64,000 bases of DNA from JANLVJ01 sp031363945 (GTDB lineage Bacteria; Bacteroidota; Bacteroidia; Sphingobacteriales; Sphingobacteriaceae): assembly GCA_031363945.1 (NCBI GenBank), contig JANLVJ010000064.1:1-64000 (forward strand), in the 5' to 3' direction. Shown piece by piece: positions 46,537-55,531 of this stretch. Below the pieces are notes generated by a model. It saw only the letters and a program-made list of their open reading frames with translations. It was not told the DNA's origin and searched no databases. Each line of letters begins with the position of its first letter. Within the stretch, counting starts at the first letter, position 1. Position numbers and translations under genes: made by a program.

Positions 46537-47676
46537 CTATTTGAGAATTTCACGTGCAATTACAATGCGTTGAATCTCTGAAGTGCCTTCATAAATCTGT
46601 GTGATTTTTGCGTCTCTCATCAACCGTTCAACATGGTAGTCTTTCACATAACCATAGCCACCGTGAATCTGAACAGCTTCTATTGTAGTACGCATAGCAA
46701 TTTCAGAAGCATATAATTTTGCCATTGAACTTGCCAGGGCATACGGTTTACCATTATCTTTCAGCCAGGCTGCATGATAACATAACATGCGGGCTGCTTC
46801 AATTTCAGTTGCCATATCAGCAAGCTTAAATTGTATAGTTTGGTGTTCTGAGATTTTTTTCTTGAACGCAGTTCGCTCTTTTGAATACGCCAGGGCAAGT
46901 TCATAGGCCCCTGAGGCGATGCCAAGAGCCTGTGCAGCAATACCAATTCGCCCACCCTCAAGCATCTTCATGGCAAATTTAAAACCAAAGCCATTTTCAC
47001 CTATCCGGTTCGCCTTGGGAACCCTGACATCACTAAACATAAGAGAATGGGTGTCAGAACCCCTGATTCCCATTTTATTCTCTTTCGGGCCAATAGTAAA
47101 ACCTGGCATCCCTTTCTCAACAATGAATACATTGATTCCGTGTGAGCCCAAGGCCGCATCAGTTTGTGCAATGACAAGATAAATAGACGCCGAATTACCA
47201 TTGGTAATCCAATTTTTGGTTCCATTCATCAAGTAGTAATCACCTTTATCTATGGCTGTAGTTTGTTGTGAAGTAGCATCAGAACCAGCTTCTGGTTCTG
47301 AGAGACAAAAGGCGCCAATCTTCTCTCCTTTAGCCAGAGGCACCAGATAGGTTTGTTTTTGTTCTTCATTGGCATATTTTTCAAGACCAGCACATACCAG
47401 AGAATTATTTACAGAAACTACGACAGAAGTTGAAGCATCAATTTTTGAAAGTTCTTCCATGGCCAGGACGTATGAAATCGCATCCATACCACCCCCCCCA
47501 TATTCAGGACTGACCATCATACCCAGGAAACCGAGTTCACCTAGTTTCTTTATTTGTTCAGCTGGAAAAATCTGTTTGTCATCACGTTCTATAACCCCTG
47601 GCAGGAGTTCAGTTCTTGCGAAGTTTCGGGCAGCATCTCTTATCAGAATTTGTTCTTCTGTTAAATCAAAATTCAT
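46537..47676 (-). CDS. Acyl-CoA dehydrogenase
   Basis: 379-residue FAD enzyme of short/branched-chain type. N-terminal helical domain with LGELGFLGMMVSPEYGGGGMD, the FAD/substrate loop AFCLSEPEAGSDATSQQT, and the C-terminal YEGTSEIQRIVIAREIL holding the catalytic glutamate position used by butyryl-CoA dehydrogenases. It oxidises acyl-CoA at C2-C3, passing electrons to ETF. Chain length cannot be told from sequence. No beta-oxidation partners lie nearby. Confidence 0.92.
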   Translation of the reverse strand: MNFDLTEEQILIRDAARNFARTELLPGVIERDDKQIFPAEQIKKLGELGFLGMMVSPEYGGGGMDAISYVLAMEELSKIDASTSVVVSVNNSLVCAGLEKYANEEQKQTYLVPLAKGEKIGAFCLSEPEAGSDATSQQTTAIDKGDYYLMNGTKNWITNGNSASIYLVIAQTDAALGSHGINVFIVEKGMPGFTIGPKENKMGIRGSDTHSLMFSDVRVPKANRIGENGFGFKFAMKMLEGGRIGIAAQALGIASGAYELALAYSKERTAFKKKISEHQTIQFKLADMATEIEAARMLCYHAAWLKDNGKPYALASSMAKLYASEIAMRTTIEAVQIHGGYGYVKDYHVERLMRDAKITQIYEGTSEIQRIVIAREILK

Positions 47677-47749
47677 ACGTTACAATGATTTATTGGTGGT
47701 ACTATTCATAACCTGCCCTGTTCATATACAATTCAGGAAAATATTAAAC

Positions 47750-48787
47750 CTAAAGATTTAATATTTCTGATGATACATGCTCAGGTTTTCTGGCAGTTCT
47801 CAAAACTAAGATATACAAGACACATAAACCCCCAACTAACAGGAATAATATTATCTGAGATGAATGATTAATAGTTGCGTAGGCAAGACCATCTGTTTTT
47901 GCGATCCCTAATAAAAACATGGCCTGGGTTACCATAAAATGATAGGCTCCAATGCCTCCCTGAACCGGAGCCACCATGCCAAGGCTCCCGGCACAAAGCA
48001 CAAATAATGCAAAGTAAGAGGGTAAACCGGCTGTTGCTGGCAGTGCATAAAATACCAGGGCGGTTGAAATACCATATAAACCCCAGATGACACATGAATA
48101 CAAAAGAAAAAGCCATGAAGACTGCATATTTTTAATAGATTTTGCGCCCTCAAGTAAACCAATAATAAAAAGCCTGATCTTTTTGACTGGTGCAAGATCA
48201 AGAATGATATCTTTTCTCTTCCGATAGAAAAATAGGATAAGGGCCATAAAAAACATGAGTATGACACTGATTTTTTCAAATACAGGGCCAGTTGACTGGC
48301 CTTTTGCAAGAATACCTGCTAAGACCTGTTCGTGCAGAAAACTACTTAATAATACGTACTGGCTGCAAAAGGTAATTCCCATCAAGAGTAGCAGCATCAG
48401 TACGTCAGCGATACGTTCGGTTATCACAGTACCCAGCAATTTATCAACAGGGGCCTTGTCTGTTCGGTTTAAGATTGCACAGCGGCTAATTTCACCCATA
48501 CGTGGCACAGCAAGGTTTGCCAGATAACCTACCATCACAGCGCAGAAAACATCAGTAACTTTAGGATTATATCCAAGAGGGCTGATGAGCATTTTCCATC
48601 TTAATGCCCTGAAAAAGTGTGCTATCAGTAATACAATCAGAGAACCAGCTACATACCGGTAATCAGCTGTACCCATTTCATGTAAAAGCTTTACCGGATC
48701 CTGACCCCTGAATGCCAGATATAACATCAAGATTCCCGCAGCCAATAATAAAACCTGTATAAAAAGTGAGCGAAGTTTGCTCTTCAT
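47750..48787 (-). CDS. Lysylphosphatidylglycerol synthase-type transmembrane protein (UPF0104)
   Basis: 345 residues with about 8 hydrophobic segments. Family markers are GYLANLAVPRMGEISRCAIL and VTERIADVLMLLLL in the first half and VAPVQGGIGAYHFMV in the second. It corresponds to the flippase-like membrane half of MprF and to AglD, without the cytosolic transferase domain. It may flip a lipid or lipid-linked sugar; the substrate is unknown. It follows panD by 9 bp on the minus strand. Confidence 0.85.
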   Translation of the reverse strand: MKSKLRSLFIQVLLLAAGILMLYLAFRGQDPVKLLHEMGTADYRYVAGSLIVLLIAHFFRALRWKMLISPLGYNPKVTDVFCAVMVGYLANLAVPRMGEISRCAILNRTDKAPVDKLLGTVITERIADVLMLLLLMGITFCSQYVLLSSFLHEQVLAGILAKGQSTGPVFEKISVILMFFMALILFFYRKRKDIILDLAPVKKIRLFIIGLLEGAKSIKNMQSSWLFLLYSCVIWGLYGISTALVFYALPATAGLPSYFALFVLCAGSLGMVAPVQGGIGAYHFMVTQAMFLLGIAKTDGLAYATINHSSQIILFLLVGGLCVLYILVLRTARKPEHVSSEILNL

Positions 48788-48796
48788 GAGATTAAA

Positions 48797-49147
48797 TTAT
48801 CTAAGCAGTTTATTTTGTTGATCGGGAAAGACCACATTCGGAACAAACCGTTTTGCTTCTTCGATTTCCATCATTGCATAGGCCATAATAATTACCAGAT
48901 CACCCATTTGAACCAGTCTGGCTGCCGCACCATTTAGGCAAACAGTTCCAGACCCACGCTCACCTTTAATAATATATGTTTCTAGCCTTGCTCCGTTATT
49001 AACATTGACAACCTGAACTTTTTCATTTACAAACATACCCGCTGCATCGATCAGATCTTCATCAACTGTTATACTGCCTACATAGTTCAGTTCAGCCTGA
49101 GTGACCTTTACTCTATGGATTTTGGATTTTAAAACATGTACAAACAT
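48797..49147 (-). CDS. panD: Aspartate 1-decarboxylase
   Basis: Makes beta-alanine for pantothenate and CoA. The 116-residue proenzyme has the self-cleavage site G24-S25 in LNYVGSITVDEDL, where Ser25 becomes the pyruvoyl cofactor, at the same position as in E. coli. NGAAARLVQMGDLVIIMAYA completes the core. It lies 12 bp after panC in the same direction. Confidence 0.96.
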   Translation of the reverse strand: MFVHVLKSKIHRVKVTQAELNYVGSITVDEDLIDAAGMFVNEKVQVVNVNNGARLETYIIKGERGSGTVCLNGAAARLVQMGDLVIIMAYAMMEIEEAKRFVPNVVFPDQQNKLLR

Positions 49148-49159
49148 CGTACTGCAAAA

Positions 49160-50020
49160 TTAAGAATAAAATTCTTGCTGCTTCAAATATTGGTTGTCAA
49201 TGAGTCTGGTTTGGCCAGCATTTACTGCCAGCAGGGCTATAATACCAGATGAATCAATCCAGTTTACGACTGGCTTCAGCGTCTGAGAATCGACAATGCA
49301 AAAGTACTCTACCTTTAAAAGTTCATTTTCAGAAAGGGTGATCAATGCATGCTGAACTGTTTCTGCTGCTGAATAATTACTGTATTCAGAGGCGGCAGTA
49401 AACAGTGTTTTAGAAAGCAGGAGTGCAGCACATCGGTATTCAGGAGTTAGATGTATATTTCTTGAGCTCATTGCAAGGCCGTCAGGCTCCCTGATAATAG
49501 GACAGCATACAATTTTAACGGGTAGATTCATGAGCTGAACCATTTTTGTGATAACCAGTAACTGCTGGTAATCTTTAATCCCGAAATAAGCCTTATCAGG
49601 TTTTATGAGTGTAAAAAATTTGTGAACAATTTGAGTAACACCCTGAAAATGCCCTGGCCTGAATTTACCTTCGAGCACACTGTCAATAGTACCCAGGTCT
49701 ATATGCCAATACTCATTATGGAGATACATCTCTGATGGTTCTGGCATAAATAGCAGGTCAACCCCACTATCAGTAAGAATACGAATATCAGATTCTACCG
49801 GTCTGGGATATGCTGCCAGATCTGCCGAATTTGTAAACTGGGTTGGATTAACAAAAATGCTGCAAACAGTTATTTCGTTATCTGATTTGGAAGCTGCTAT
49901 TAAAGAAAGATGACCAGCATGTAAGGCTCCCATCGTAGGTACAAACCCTACAGTTGTACTTTTAAGCCTGCAAACTGTCAGTACTTCAAGTAATTCATTT
50001 CTGGTGTTGATGATTTTCAT
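49160..50020 (-). CDS. panC: Pantothenate synthetase
   Basis: Joins pantoate and beta-alanine using ATP. 286 residues with FVPTMGALHAGHLSLI (HxGH nucleotide-binding motif, about residues 26-41), the FVNPTQF loop, FGIKDYQQLLVI, and a KMSKS-equivalent MSSRNIHL. Upstream of panD. Divergent from the glycogen-synthase-like gene. Confidence 0.96.
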   Translation of the reverse strand: MKIINTRNELLEVLTVCRLKSTTVGFVPTMGALHAGHLSLIAASKSDNEITVCSIFVNPTQFTNSADLAAYPRPVESDIRILTDSGVDLLFMPEPSEMYLHNEYWHIDLGTIDSVLEGKFRPGHFQGVTQIVHKFFTLIKPDKAYFGIKDYQQLLVITKMVQLMNLPVKIVCCPIIREPDGLAMSSRNIHLTPEYRCAALLLSKTLFTAASEYSNYSAAETVQHALITLSENELLKVEYFCIVDSQTLKPVVNWIDSSGIIALLAVNAGQTRLIDNQYLKQQEFYS

Positions 50021-50119
50021 TCTTGTTAATTAATTGATGCCCACAATGCAGCTTAATACTGGGTTAGCGGTGCCGTGATGCTGATAAGCATATTATCGGG
50101 TCAATATTAGGTCAAAAGC

Positions 50120-50149
50120 TTGTATTATCTATGATTTTCCGTATATTTG
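50120..50149 (+). promoter_or_regulatory. Promoter for glycogen-synthase-like gene and glmS
   Basis: TTG (50120-50122), 19 bp spacer, TATATTTG (50142-50149): a near-ideal Bacteroidota promoter, 35 bp upstream of the ATG at 50184. Confidence 0.7.
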
Positions 50150-50183
50150 CGTTCTAGAAATTTTTACTAAATTCTTGATTAGA

Positions 50184-51011
50184 ATGGGAAAAACTAAGAT
50201 TTTGTTCATTACTCATGAGATGTCTCCTTTTCTCGAACTCTCTGAAATATCAAAAATCACCCGTAATCTTCCGCAGGCTATGCAAGAAAAGGGATTCGAA
50301 ATTCGAATTCTGATGCCTCGATTTGGAAATATTAATGAACGGAGAAACAGATTACACGAAGTAATCAGGCTTTCAGGTTTAAACATTGTGATCAATGAAA
50401 ATGATAACCCTCTGATTATTAAAGTGGCATCAATTCAGGCCGCACGTATGCAGGTGTATTTTCTTGATAATGAAGAATATTTTCATCGGAAATACGTATT
50501 CACTGACCACCAGGATAAATTTTACGAAGATAACGACGAAAGGACAATCTTTTTCTGTAAGGGTGCCCTTGAAACTGTAAAAAAACTAGGTTGGTCACCT
50601 GATATCATCCATTGTCATGGATGGATGAGTAGTCTGGTTCCACTATATGTAAAAACCAGTTACAAAGATGATCCAACCTTCAAGCATTCTAAAGTTGTTT
50701 TTTCAGCTTTTGAAAATAGCTTTACTGGCAGTCTGAATGAAGCGTTCAGTAAAAAGATGATTATGTCAGGAATTACTGAAAGCGATGTTGCTGCCTTTGC
50801 AGACGCTGACTGTTGTGCATTGCAGCTAGGGGCTATTGCTTATTCTGATGCCCTTGTCAGGGGTGATACTAATCTCAGCCAGAAAGTAGAAGCAGCTCTC
50901 AAAATTTCCCAAAAACCGCTCTTGACCTACGAAGAGACTGGCGATTATGATCGCTTTTTCCAGTTTTACGAGGCTCTTATTCAAGAAGAACTCGCAACAG
51001 TAGCAGTTTAA
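50184..51011 (+). CDS. Half-length glycogen/starch synthase-like protein (GT5 N-terminal domain only)
   Basis: 275 residues from the ATG at 50184; a TTG at 50175 is the alternative start. The fold entry KILFITHEMSPF and the later DIIHCHGWMSSLVPLYVKT match the N-terminal domain of GlgA-type synthases. The lysine-glycine ADP-glucose motif KTGGL is replaced by FLELSEISKI. The whole C-terminal GT-B domain with the catalytic glutamate region is absent. It is therefore unlikely to be a working glycogen synthase. It is the first gene with glmS, which starts 4 bp after its stop, so the pair is tightly coupled. A regulatory or scaffold role is inference. Confidence 0.8.
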   Translation: MGKTKILFITHEMSPFLELSEISKITRNLPQAMQEKGFEIRILMPRFGNINERRNRLHEVIRLSGLNIVINENDNPLIIKVASIQAARMQVYFLDNEEYFHRKYVFTDHQDKFYEDNDERTIFFCKGALETVKKLGWSPDIIHCHGWMSSLVPLYVKTSYKDDPTFKHSKVVFSAFENSFTGSLNEAFSKKMIMSGITESDVAAFADADCCALQLGAIAYSDALVRGDTNLSQKVEAALKISQKPLLTYEETGDYDRFFQFYEALIQEELATVAV

Positions 51012-51015
51012 TATT

Positions 51016-52851
51016 ATGTGTGGAATTGTAGGATACATTGGGTACCGTGAGGCTTACCCAATTATTATCAGTGGTCTTAAACGTCTGGAATACCGGGGAT
51101 ATGATAGTGCAGGTGTTGCATTGGAAAATTCAGATCTGCATATCTACAAAAAGGCCGGAAAAGTTTCTGCTCTTGAAGAGTTTGTTAAAGACAAAGATCT
51201 AACTGGAAAAATTGGTATGGGCCATACGCGGTGGGCAACTCACGGCGTCCCAAGCGATAGAAATTCACATCCTCATACCTCTGATTCACATAAATTATGC
51301 ATAATTCACAATGGGATCATTGAAAATTATTCTTCTTTAAAAGAGGAAATGATCAAAAGAGGACACCACTTCTCGAGTGATACAGATACAGAAGTTTTAA
51401 TACATCTTGTTGAGGACATACAAGTCAATGCACATGTTCCGCTAGAAGAAGCAGTGCGTATGGCCCTGCTTGAAGTTATCGGTGCTTATGCGATTGTCAT
51501 CATGTCGAAAGATGAGCCCGGATTACTCATTGCAGCCCGTAAAGGAAGTCCGCTGGTAATAGGTGTGGGTAAAGGAGAGTATTTCGTCGCTTCAGATGCA
51601 TCACCAATTGTAGAATACACAAAAAATGTAATTTACCTGAATGATAATGAAATAGCCTATATACGCCCTGGTAATCTTTTAATCAAGACCATCGAGAATG
51701 TTGTAAAAATACCTTACGTACAGGAACTCGAACTTAAACTTGAGATGCTTGAAAAAGCAGGCTTTGAGCATTTTATGCTGAAAGAAATTTTTGAGCAGCC
51801 CCGTTCTGTACTGGATTGTCTTCGTGGTAGAATAAACGTTAAAGAGGGTACAATTCAACTGGGTGGTTTAAAAGACTATCTTGAAAAGCTGATTAATATC
51901 AAACGCATAATCATCGTTGCCTGTGGTACTTCATGGCACGCTGGCCTGGTAGCTGAATACCTTATTGAAGATTTCGCCCGCATTCCGGTAGAAGTTGAAT
52001 ATGCATCTGAATTCAGATACCGTAATCCTATAATAACTGAAAACGATGTGGTAATTGCCATATCTCAATCAGGAGAAACAGCTGATACTATGGCTGCACT
52101 TGAACTGGCCAAATCAAAGGGAGCTACAATATTCGGGGTATGTAATGTGGTAGGGGCCAGTATCCCAAGACTTACCCATGCAGGTGTTTATACCCATGCT
52201 GGGCCTGAAATAGGAGTTGCTTCAACCAAGGCGTTTACTGCACAGGTAACTGTTCTTACCCTTATAGCTCTATTATTGGGTCAAAAGAACGGCAATTTAC
52301 CTCATAACACTCTTCAGGCACTCGTTATAGAACTTAATTCAATTCCTTCAAAAATTGAACAGGCTCTAAAAGCTGATCCGACAGTACTTCAGATTGCTGA
52401 GAAATTTCACCAATCTACTAATTTCCTGTATCTGGGTAGAGGATATGGCTTCCCCGTTGCATTAGAAGGAGCATTAAAACTTAAAGAGATCTCTTATATA
52501 CATGCTGAAGGCTATCCTGCAGCAGAAATGAAACACGGACCAATTGCGCTGATTGATGAGCAGATGCCTGTTGTTGTTATTGCAACAAAGGGACCTAGTT
52601 ATGAAAAAGTAATCAGTAATATCCAGGAGGTAAAAGCACGCAAAGGAATTGTTATTGCAGTGGTCACCGAGGCTGATACTGAGGTCAGCGCAATGGCTGA
52701 TTACGTAATTGAAATACCTGAAACTCATGAGGCTTTTGTACCACTGGTTGCGACAATCCCACTTCAATTGCTTTCTTATCACATGGCAGTTCTCAGGGGT
52801 TGTAATGTAGATCAGCCAAGAAATCTGGCCAAATCAGTTACAGTAGAATAA
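51016..52851 (+). CDS. glmS: Glutamine-fructose-6-phosphate aminotransferase
   Basis: Makes glucosamine-6-phosphate, the entry to UDP-GlcNAc, peptidoglycan and LPS. 611 residues: N-terminal class II glutaminase with nucleophile Cys2 (MCGIVGYIG) and HTRWATHG, then two SIS domains (SQSGETADTMAAL; AEMKHGPIALID) and the C-terminal DQPRNLAKSVTVE. No glmS ribozyme-like leader is seen, since the gene starts 4 bp after its neighbour. Confidence 0.97.
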   Translation: MCGIVGYIGYREAYPIIISGLKRLEYRGYDSAGVALENSDLHIYKKAGKVSALEEFVKDKDLTGKIGMGHTRWATHGVPSDRNSHPHTSDSHKLCIIHNGIIENYSSLKEEMIKRGHHFSSDTDTEVLIHLVEDIQVNAHVPLEEAVRMALLEVIGAYAIVIMSKDEPGLLIAARKGSPLVIGVGKGEYFVASDASPIVEYTKNVIYLNDNEIAYIRPGNLLIKTIENVVKIPYVQELELKLEMLEKAGFEHFMLKEIFEQPRSVLDCLRGRINVKEGTIQLGGLKDYLEKLINIKRIIIVACGTSWHAGLVAEYLIEDFARIPVEVEYASEFRYRNPIITENDVVIAISQSGETADTMAALELAKSKGATIFGVCNVVGASIPRLTHAGVYTHAGPEIGVASTKAFTAQVTVLTLIALLLGQKNGNLPHNTLQALVIELNSIPSKIEQALKADPTVLQIAEKFHQSTNFLYLGRGYGFPVALEGALKLKEISYIHAEGYPAAEMKHGPIALIDEQMPVVVIATKGPSYEKVISNIQEVKARKGIVIAVVTEADTEVSAMADYVIEIPETHEAFVPLVATIPLQLLSYHMAVLRGCNVDQPRNLAKSVTVE

Positions 52852-52873
52852 TTCTCATGTCCCCTATTTTTTA

Positions 52874-54289
52874 ATGAAGAGGTCCGTTTTATTACTGGCA
52901 ACAGGTTTAGGTATTTTAGGCCTGACTGCCATATTTATTCTTATTGCGCATTATCAATTACTTTCTCCAAGTAAAGATCTGATCAGGGCCTGCAGATGGA
53001 CCGGGTCGCTTACGCTGATAGTATATGCCATTCAAAAAAAATCACTATCAGTCTGGATTTTTATCGGAATGCTGGTAGGGGTTCAGCTTGGTATAGACTA
53101 TCCAGAATTTTCCCGCTCTCTAAATCTGGTCAGCGATATATTTCTACGGCTTATTAAAAGCATAATAGCCCCCCTGCTTTTTGGAACACTCGTTTATGGG
53201 ATTGCAGGTCATGCTAATCTCAGGCAGGTAGGCCGTATGGGTTGGAAATCTTTACTCTATTTTGAGGTATTGACCAGTTTTGCCTTGGTAATTGGTTTAG
53301 TCTGCATAAATATCTCTAAAGCTGGATCAGGTATTAAGGCGCCGGCAACGATGGCAGGGAAGGTAACTGTAGCTATAAAGCCAACTGTAAATGATGTTAT
53401 TCTTCATATTTTTCCCGAAAATATAGCTAAATCAATTGCTGACGGACAAATTTTACAGGTGGTTATTTTCAGTATACTATTCGGCATAGGTCTGGCTATG
53501 CTACCTGAAAAATCGCGTAGACCAATGATTGACTTTACGCATTCTCTGGCTGAAACAATGTTTAAGTTTACCGGCATAGTAATGTATATGGCCCCATTTG
53601 CCGTAACTGCCGCAATTGCTTTTACTGTTGCGCACCTCGGTCTGGGTATAGTTGGTAACCTGCTTAGCCTGCTGGTAACACTTTATATTGCTCTATTAAT
53701 ATTTGTTCTGTTGATTTTATTACCAGTGGCCCTGATTGCAGGTATCCCTATTTCGCAATTTCTTGCCGCTATTGCTGAACCAGTTTCAATCGCGTTCGCA
53801 ACTTCAAGCTCAGAGGCCGCCTTGCCTAAAGCAATGCTTGCTATTGAACGTTTTGGAGTGCCTCAGCATATCGTTTCATTTGTAATGCCAGCTGGTTATA
53901 GCTTCAATCAAGATGGCAGCACCTTATATCTAAGTCTTGCAACTATTTTTATAGCTCAGGCTGGAGGAATGAACTTTAGCTTTGCCGAAGAGGTTTCGAT
54001 GATATTGGTTCTTACCCTGTCAAGTAAGGGAATTGCGGGTGTTCCTCGTGCGCCTTTTGCCATCCTGGCAGGTATGACAGCCTCATTTGGCCTTCCAACA
54101 TGGCCGATTTTCATACTCTTCGGAATTGATGCATTAATGGATATGGGAAGATCGGCCGTAAACGTTTTGGGTAACTGTCTTGCCACGGTTGTAATTGCGA
54201 GAACTGAAAATGAATTTGACAGGTCCAGGGCGCTTGCCTGGACTAAAGCACCCGTACTGGGGGATACCAGCCCCAACCCATTAAATTAA
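52874..54289 (+). CDS. Dicarboxylate/amino acid:cation symporter (DAACS family)
   Basis: 471 residues, GltP/DctA-like. The N-terminal about 60 residues contain an extra hydrophobic segment compared with GltPh. The core has the HP1 serine-rich tip AFATSSSEAALPKAM, the NQDGSTLY sodium/substrate motif (NMDGT equivalent), and the GIAGVPRAPFAILAG HP2 loop. The aspartate/arginine site near DMGRSAVNVLGN favours a dicarboxylate or acidic amino acid substrate. It is 22 bp after glmS, so perhaps read through from it. Followed by a terminator. Confidence 0.9.
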   Translation: MKRSVLLLATGLGILGLTAIFILIAHYQLLSPSKDLIRACRWTGSLTLIVYAIQKKSLSVWIFIGMLVGVQLGIDYPEFSRSLNLVSDIFLRLIKSIIAPLLFGTLVYGIAGHANLRQVGRMGWKSLLYFEVLTSFALVIGLVCINISKAGSGIKAPATMAGKVTVAIKPTVNDVILHIFPENIAKSIADGQILQVVIFSILFGIGLAMLPEKSRRPMIDFTHSLAETMFKFTGIVMYMAPFAVTAAIAFTVAHLGLGIVGNLLSLLVTLYIALLIFVLLILLPVALIAGIPISQFLAAIAEPVSIAFATSSSEAALPKAMLAIERFGVPQHIVSFVMPAGYSFNQDGSTLYLSLATIFIAQAGGMNFSFAEEVSMILVLTLSSKGIAGVPRAPFAILAGMTASFGLPTWPIFILFGIDALMDMGRSAVNVLGNCLATVVIARTENEFDRSRALAWTKAPVLGDTSPNPLN

Positions 54290-54316
54290 AAAAGCCACCA
54301 TTATGGCAGCTTTTTT
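54288..54316. terminator. Bidirectional terminator between symporter and SOD genes
   Basis: AAAAAAGC (54288-54295) pairs with GCTTTTTT (54309-54316), with an inner CCA/TGG pair. It starts within the symporter stop codon and lies 45 bp before the convergent SOD stop. Confidence 0.7.
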
Positions 54317-54360
54317 AAAATACACTATAAAACAGGTAAACCTGAATTTAAAAATTAGTA

Positions 54361-54969
54361 TTACACTTTGGCCTTATTGTAAAGCGTTTCAACTGTATGC
54401 CAGTTAATTACATTAAAAAAAGCTGCGATATATTCTGGTCTGCGGTTTTGGTAATGGAGATAATATGCATGTTCCCAAACATCAAGGGCCAGAACTGGTG
54501 CACCCTTAACTTCAGCAAGATCCATTAAAGGATTATCCTGATTTGGGGTTGAGGTTATTTCAAGTTTTCCGTCTTTCACAAGCAACCAGGCCCATCCTGA
54601 ACCAAAACGCTTGGTAGCAGCATCGGCAAATTTAATCTTGAATTCATCATATGATCCAAAAGCTGACTTAATTGCCTCAGCAACATTACCAGTTGGCTCT
54701 CCGCCTGCATGTGGGCCAATCATAGTCCAAAAAAGTGAGTGATTATAGTGGCCACCACCGTTATTACGAACGGCTACAGGAAAAGTAGAAACTTTATGCA
54801 AGATTTCTTCAATAGTAGAATTTGCTGCAGGATTGCCTTCCAGTGCTTTATTTAAATTCGTCACATAAGCCTGATGATGCTTGTTATGATGTAATTCCAT
54901 TGTTTGCTTGTCAATTTGCGGCTCTAACGCATCAAATGCGTAGGGCAGTGCAGGAAGTTCAAATGCCAT
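54361..54969 (-). CDS. sodA: Superoxide dismutase, Fe/Mn family
   Basis: Converts superoxide to oxygen and peroxide. The 202-residue protein contains the ligand set of the family: His in MELHHNKHHQAYV (about residue 27), His in YNHSLFW, and Asp/His in DVWEHAYYLHYQNRRPEY. Fe or Mn preference is not decided here. No signal peptide, so cytoplasmic. Single gene. Confidence 0.95.
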   Translation of the reverse strand: MAFELPALPYAFDALEPQIDKQTMELHHNKHHQAYVTNLNKALEGNPAANSTIEEILHKVSTFPVAVRNNGGGHYNHSLFWTMIGPHAGGEPTGNVAEAIKSAFGSYDEFKIKFADAATKRFGSGWAWLLVKDGKLEITSTPNQDNPLMDLAEVKGAPVLALDVWEHAYYLHYQNRRPEYIAAFFNVINWHTVETLYNKAKV

Positions 54970-55056
54970 ATTTATAGTATTAGTGTTTAGTGAAATTGTC
55001 TTAATTGAAACCCAGACAGGTTTGTAAAGTTTATAATGTTAAGAAAAATTATCCTT

Positions 55057-55509
55057 TTATCGGTTTCGGAGAGCTTCAAAAAAATCGCTCAGCAGTTTCC
55101 CCGCATCGTTGGCAAGTAACCCTGAATTAACATCAGTCTTTGGGTGCAGCAGTGGATTATCAGCCAGCTGATAACCTCTTTTACTATCACGGGCACCAAA
55201 AACCAAACGTTGAAACTGAGCCCAGTAAATAGCTCCTGCACACATAATACAAGGTTCAAGAGTAACATAGAGCGTGCATTCTTTCAGATATTTAGAACTC
55301 AAATATGCTGAAGCAGCAGTTATAGCTTGCATTTCTGCATGAGCCGTTACATCTTTCAGCGTCTCTGTAAGATTATGACCTCTTCCAATTATTCTATTTT
55401 TACATACAACAATAGCGCCAACCGGAACCTCGCCAGATAGGAGTGCATTAGTAGCTTCTTTCAAAGCTTCTTTCATAAAATATTCATCCGTGTATAGTTC
55501 AATTTCCAC
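55057..55509 (-). CDS. tadA: tRNA-specific adenosine deaminase (TadA-like)
   Basis: 150-residue zinc deaminase converting A34 to inosine in tRNA-Arg. Catalytic HAEMQAI (about residues 57-63) and PCIMCAGAIYWAQ zinc motifs are intact, with N-terminal MKEALKEATNALLSGEVPVGAIV. It could be named a nucleoside deaminase, but the HAEM motif and length fit TadA. It lies 22 bp after the neighbouring secreted-protein gene. Confidence 0.88.
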   Translation of the reverse strand: MEIELYTDEYFMKEALKEATNALLSGEVPVGAIVVCKNRIIGRGHNLTETLKDVTAHAEMQAITAASAYLSSKYLKECTLYVTLEPCIMCAGAIYWAQFQRLVFGARDSKRGYQLADNPLLHPKTDVNSGLLANDAGKLLSDFFEALRNR

Positions 55510-55531
55510 CTGTTAAAGATGATCATTAAAA

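Noticed and set aside
51012..51015. glmS ribozyme or riboswitch upstream of glmS
   Set aside because: Only 4 bases separate glmS from the preceding gene, and no folded leader is possible there.
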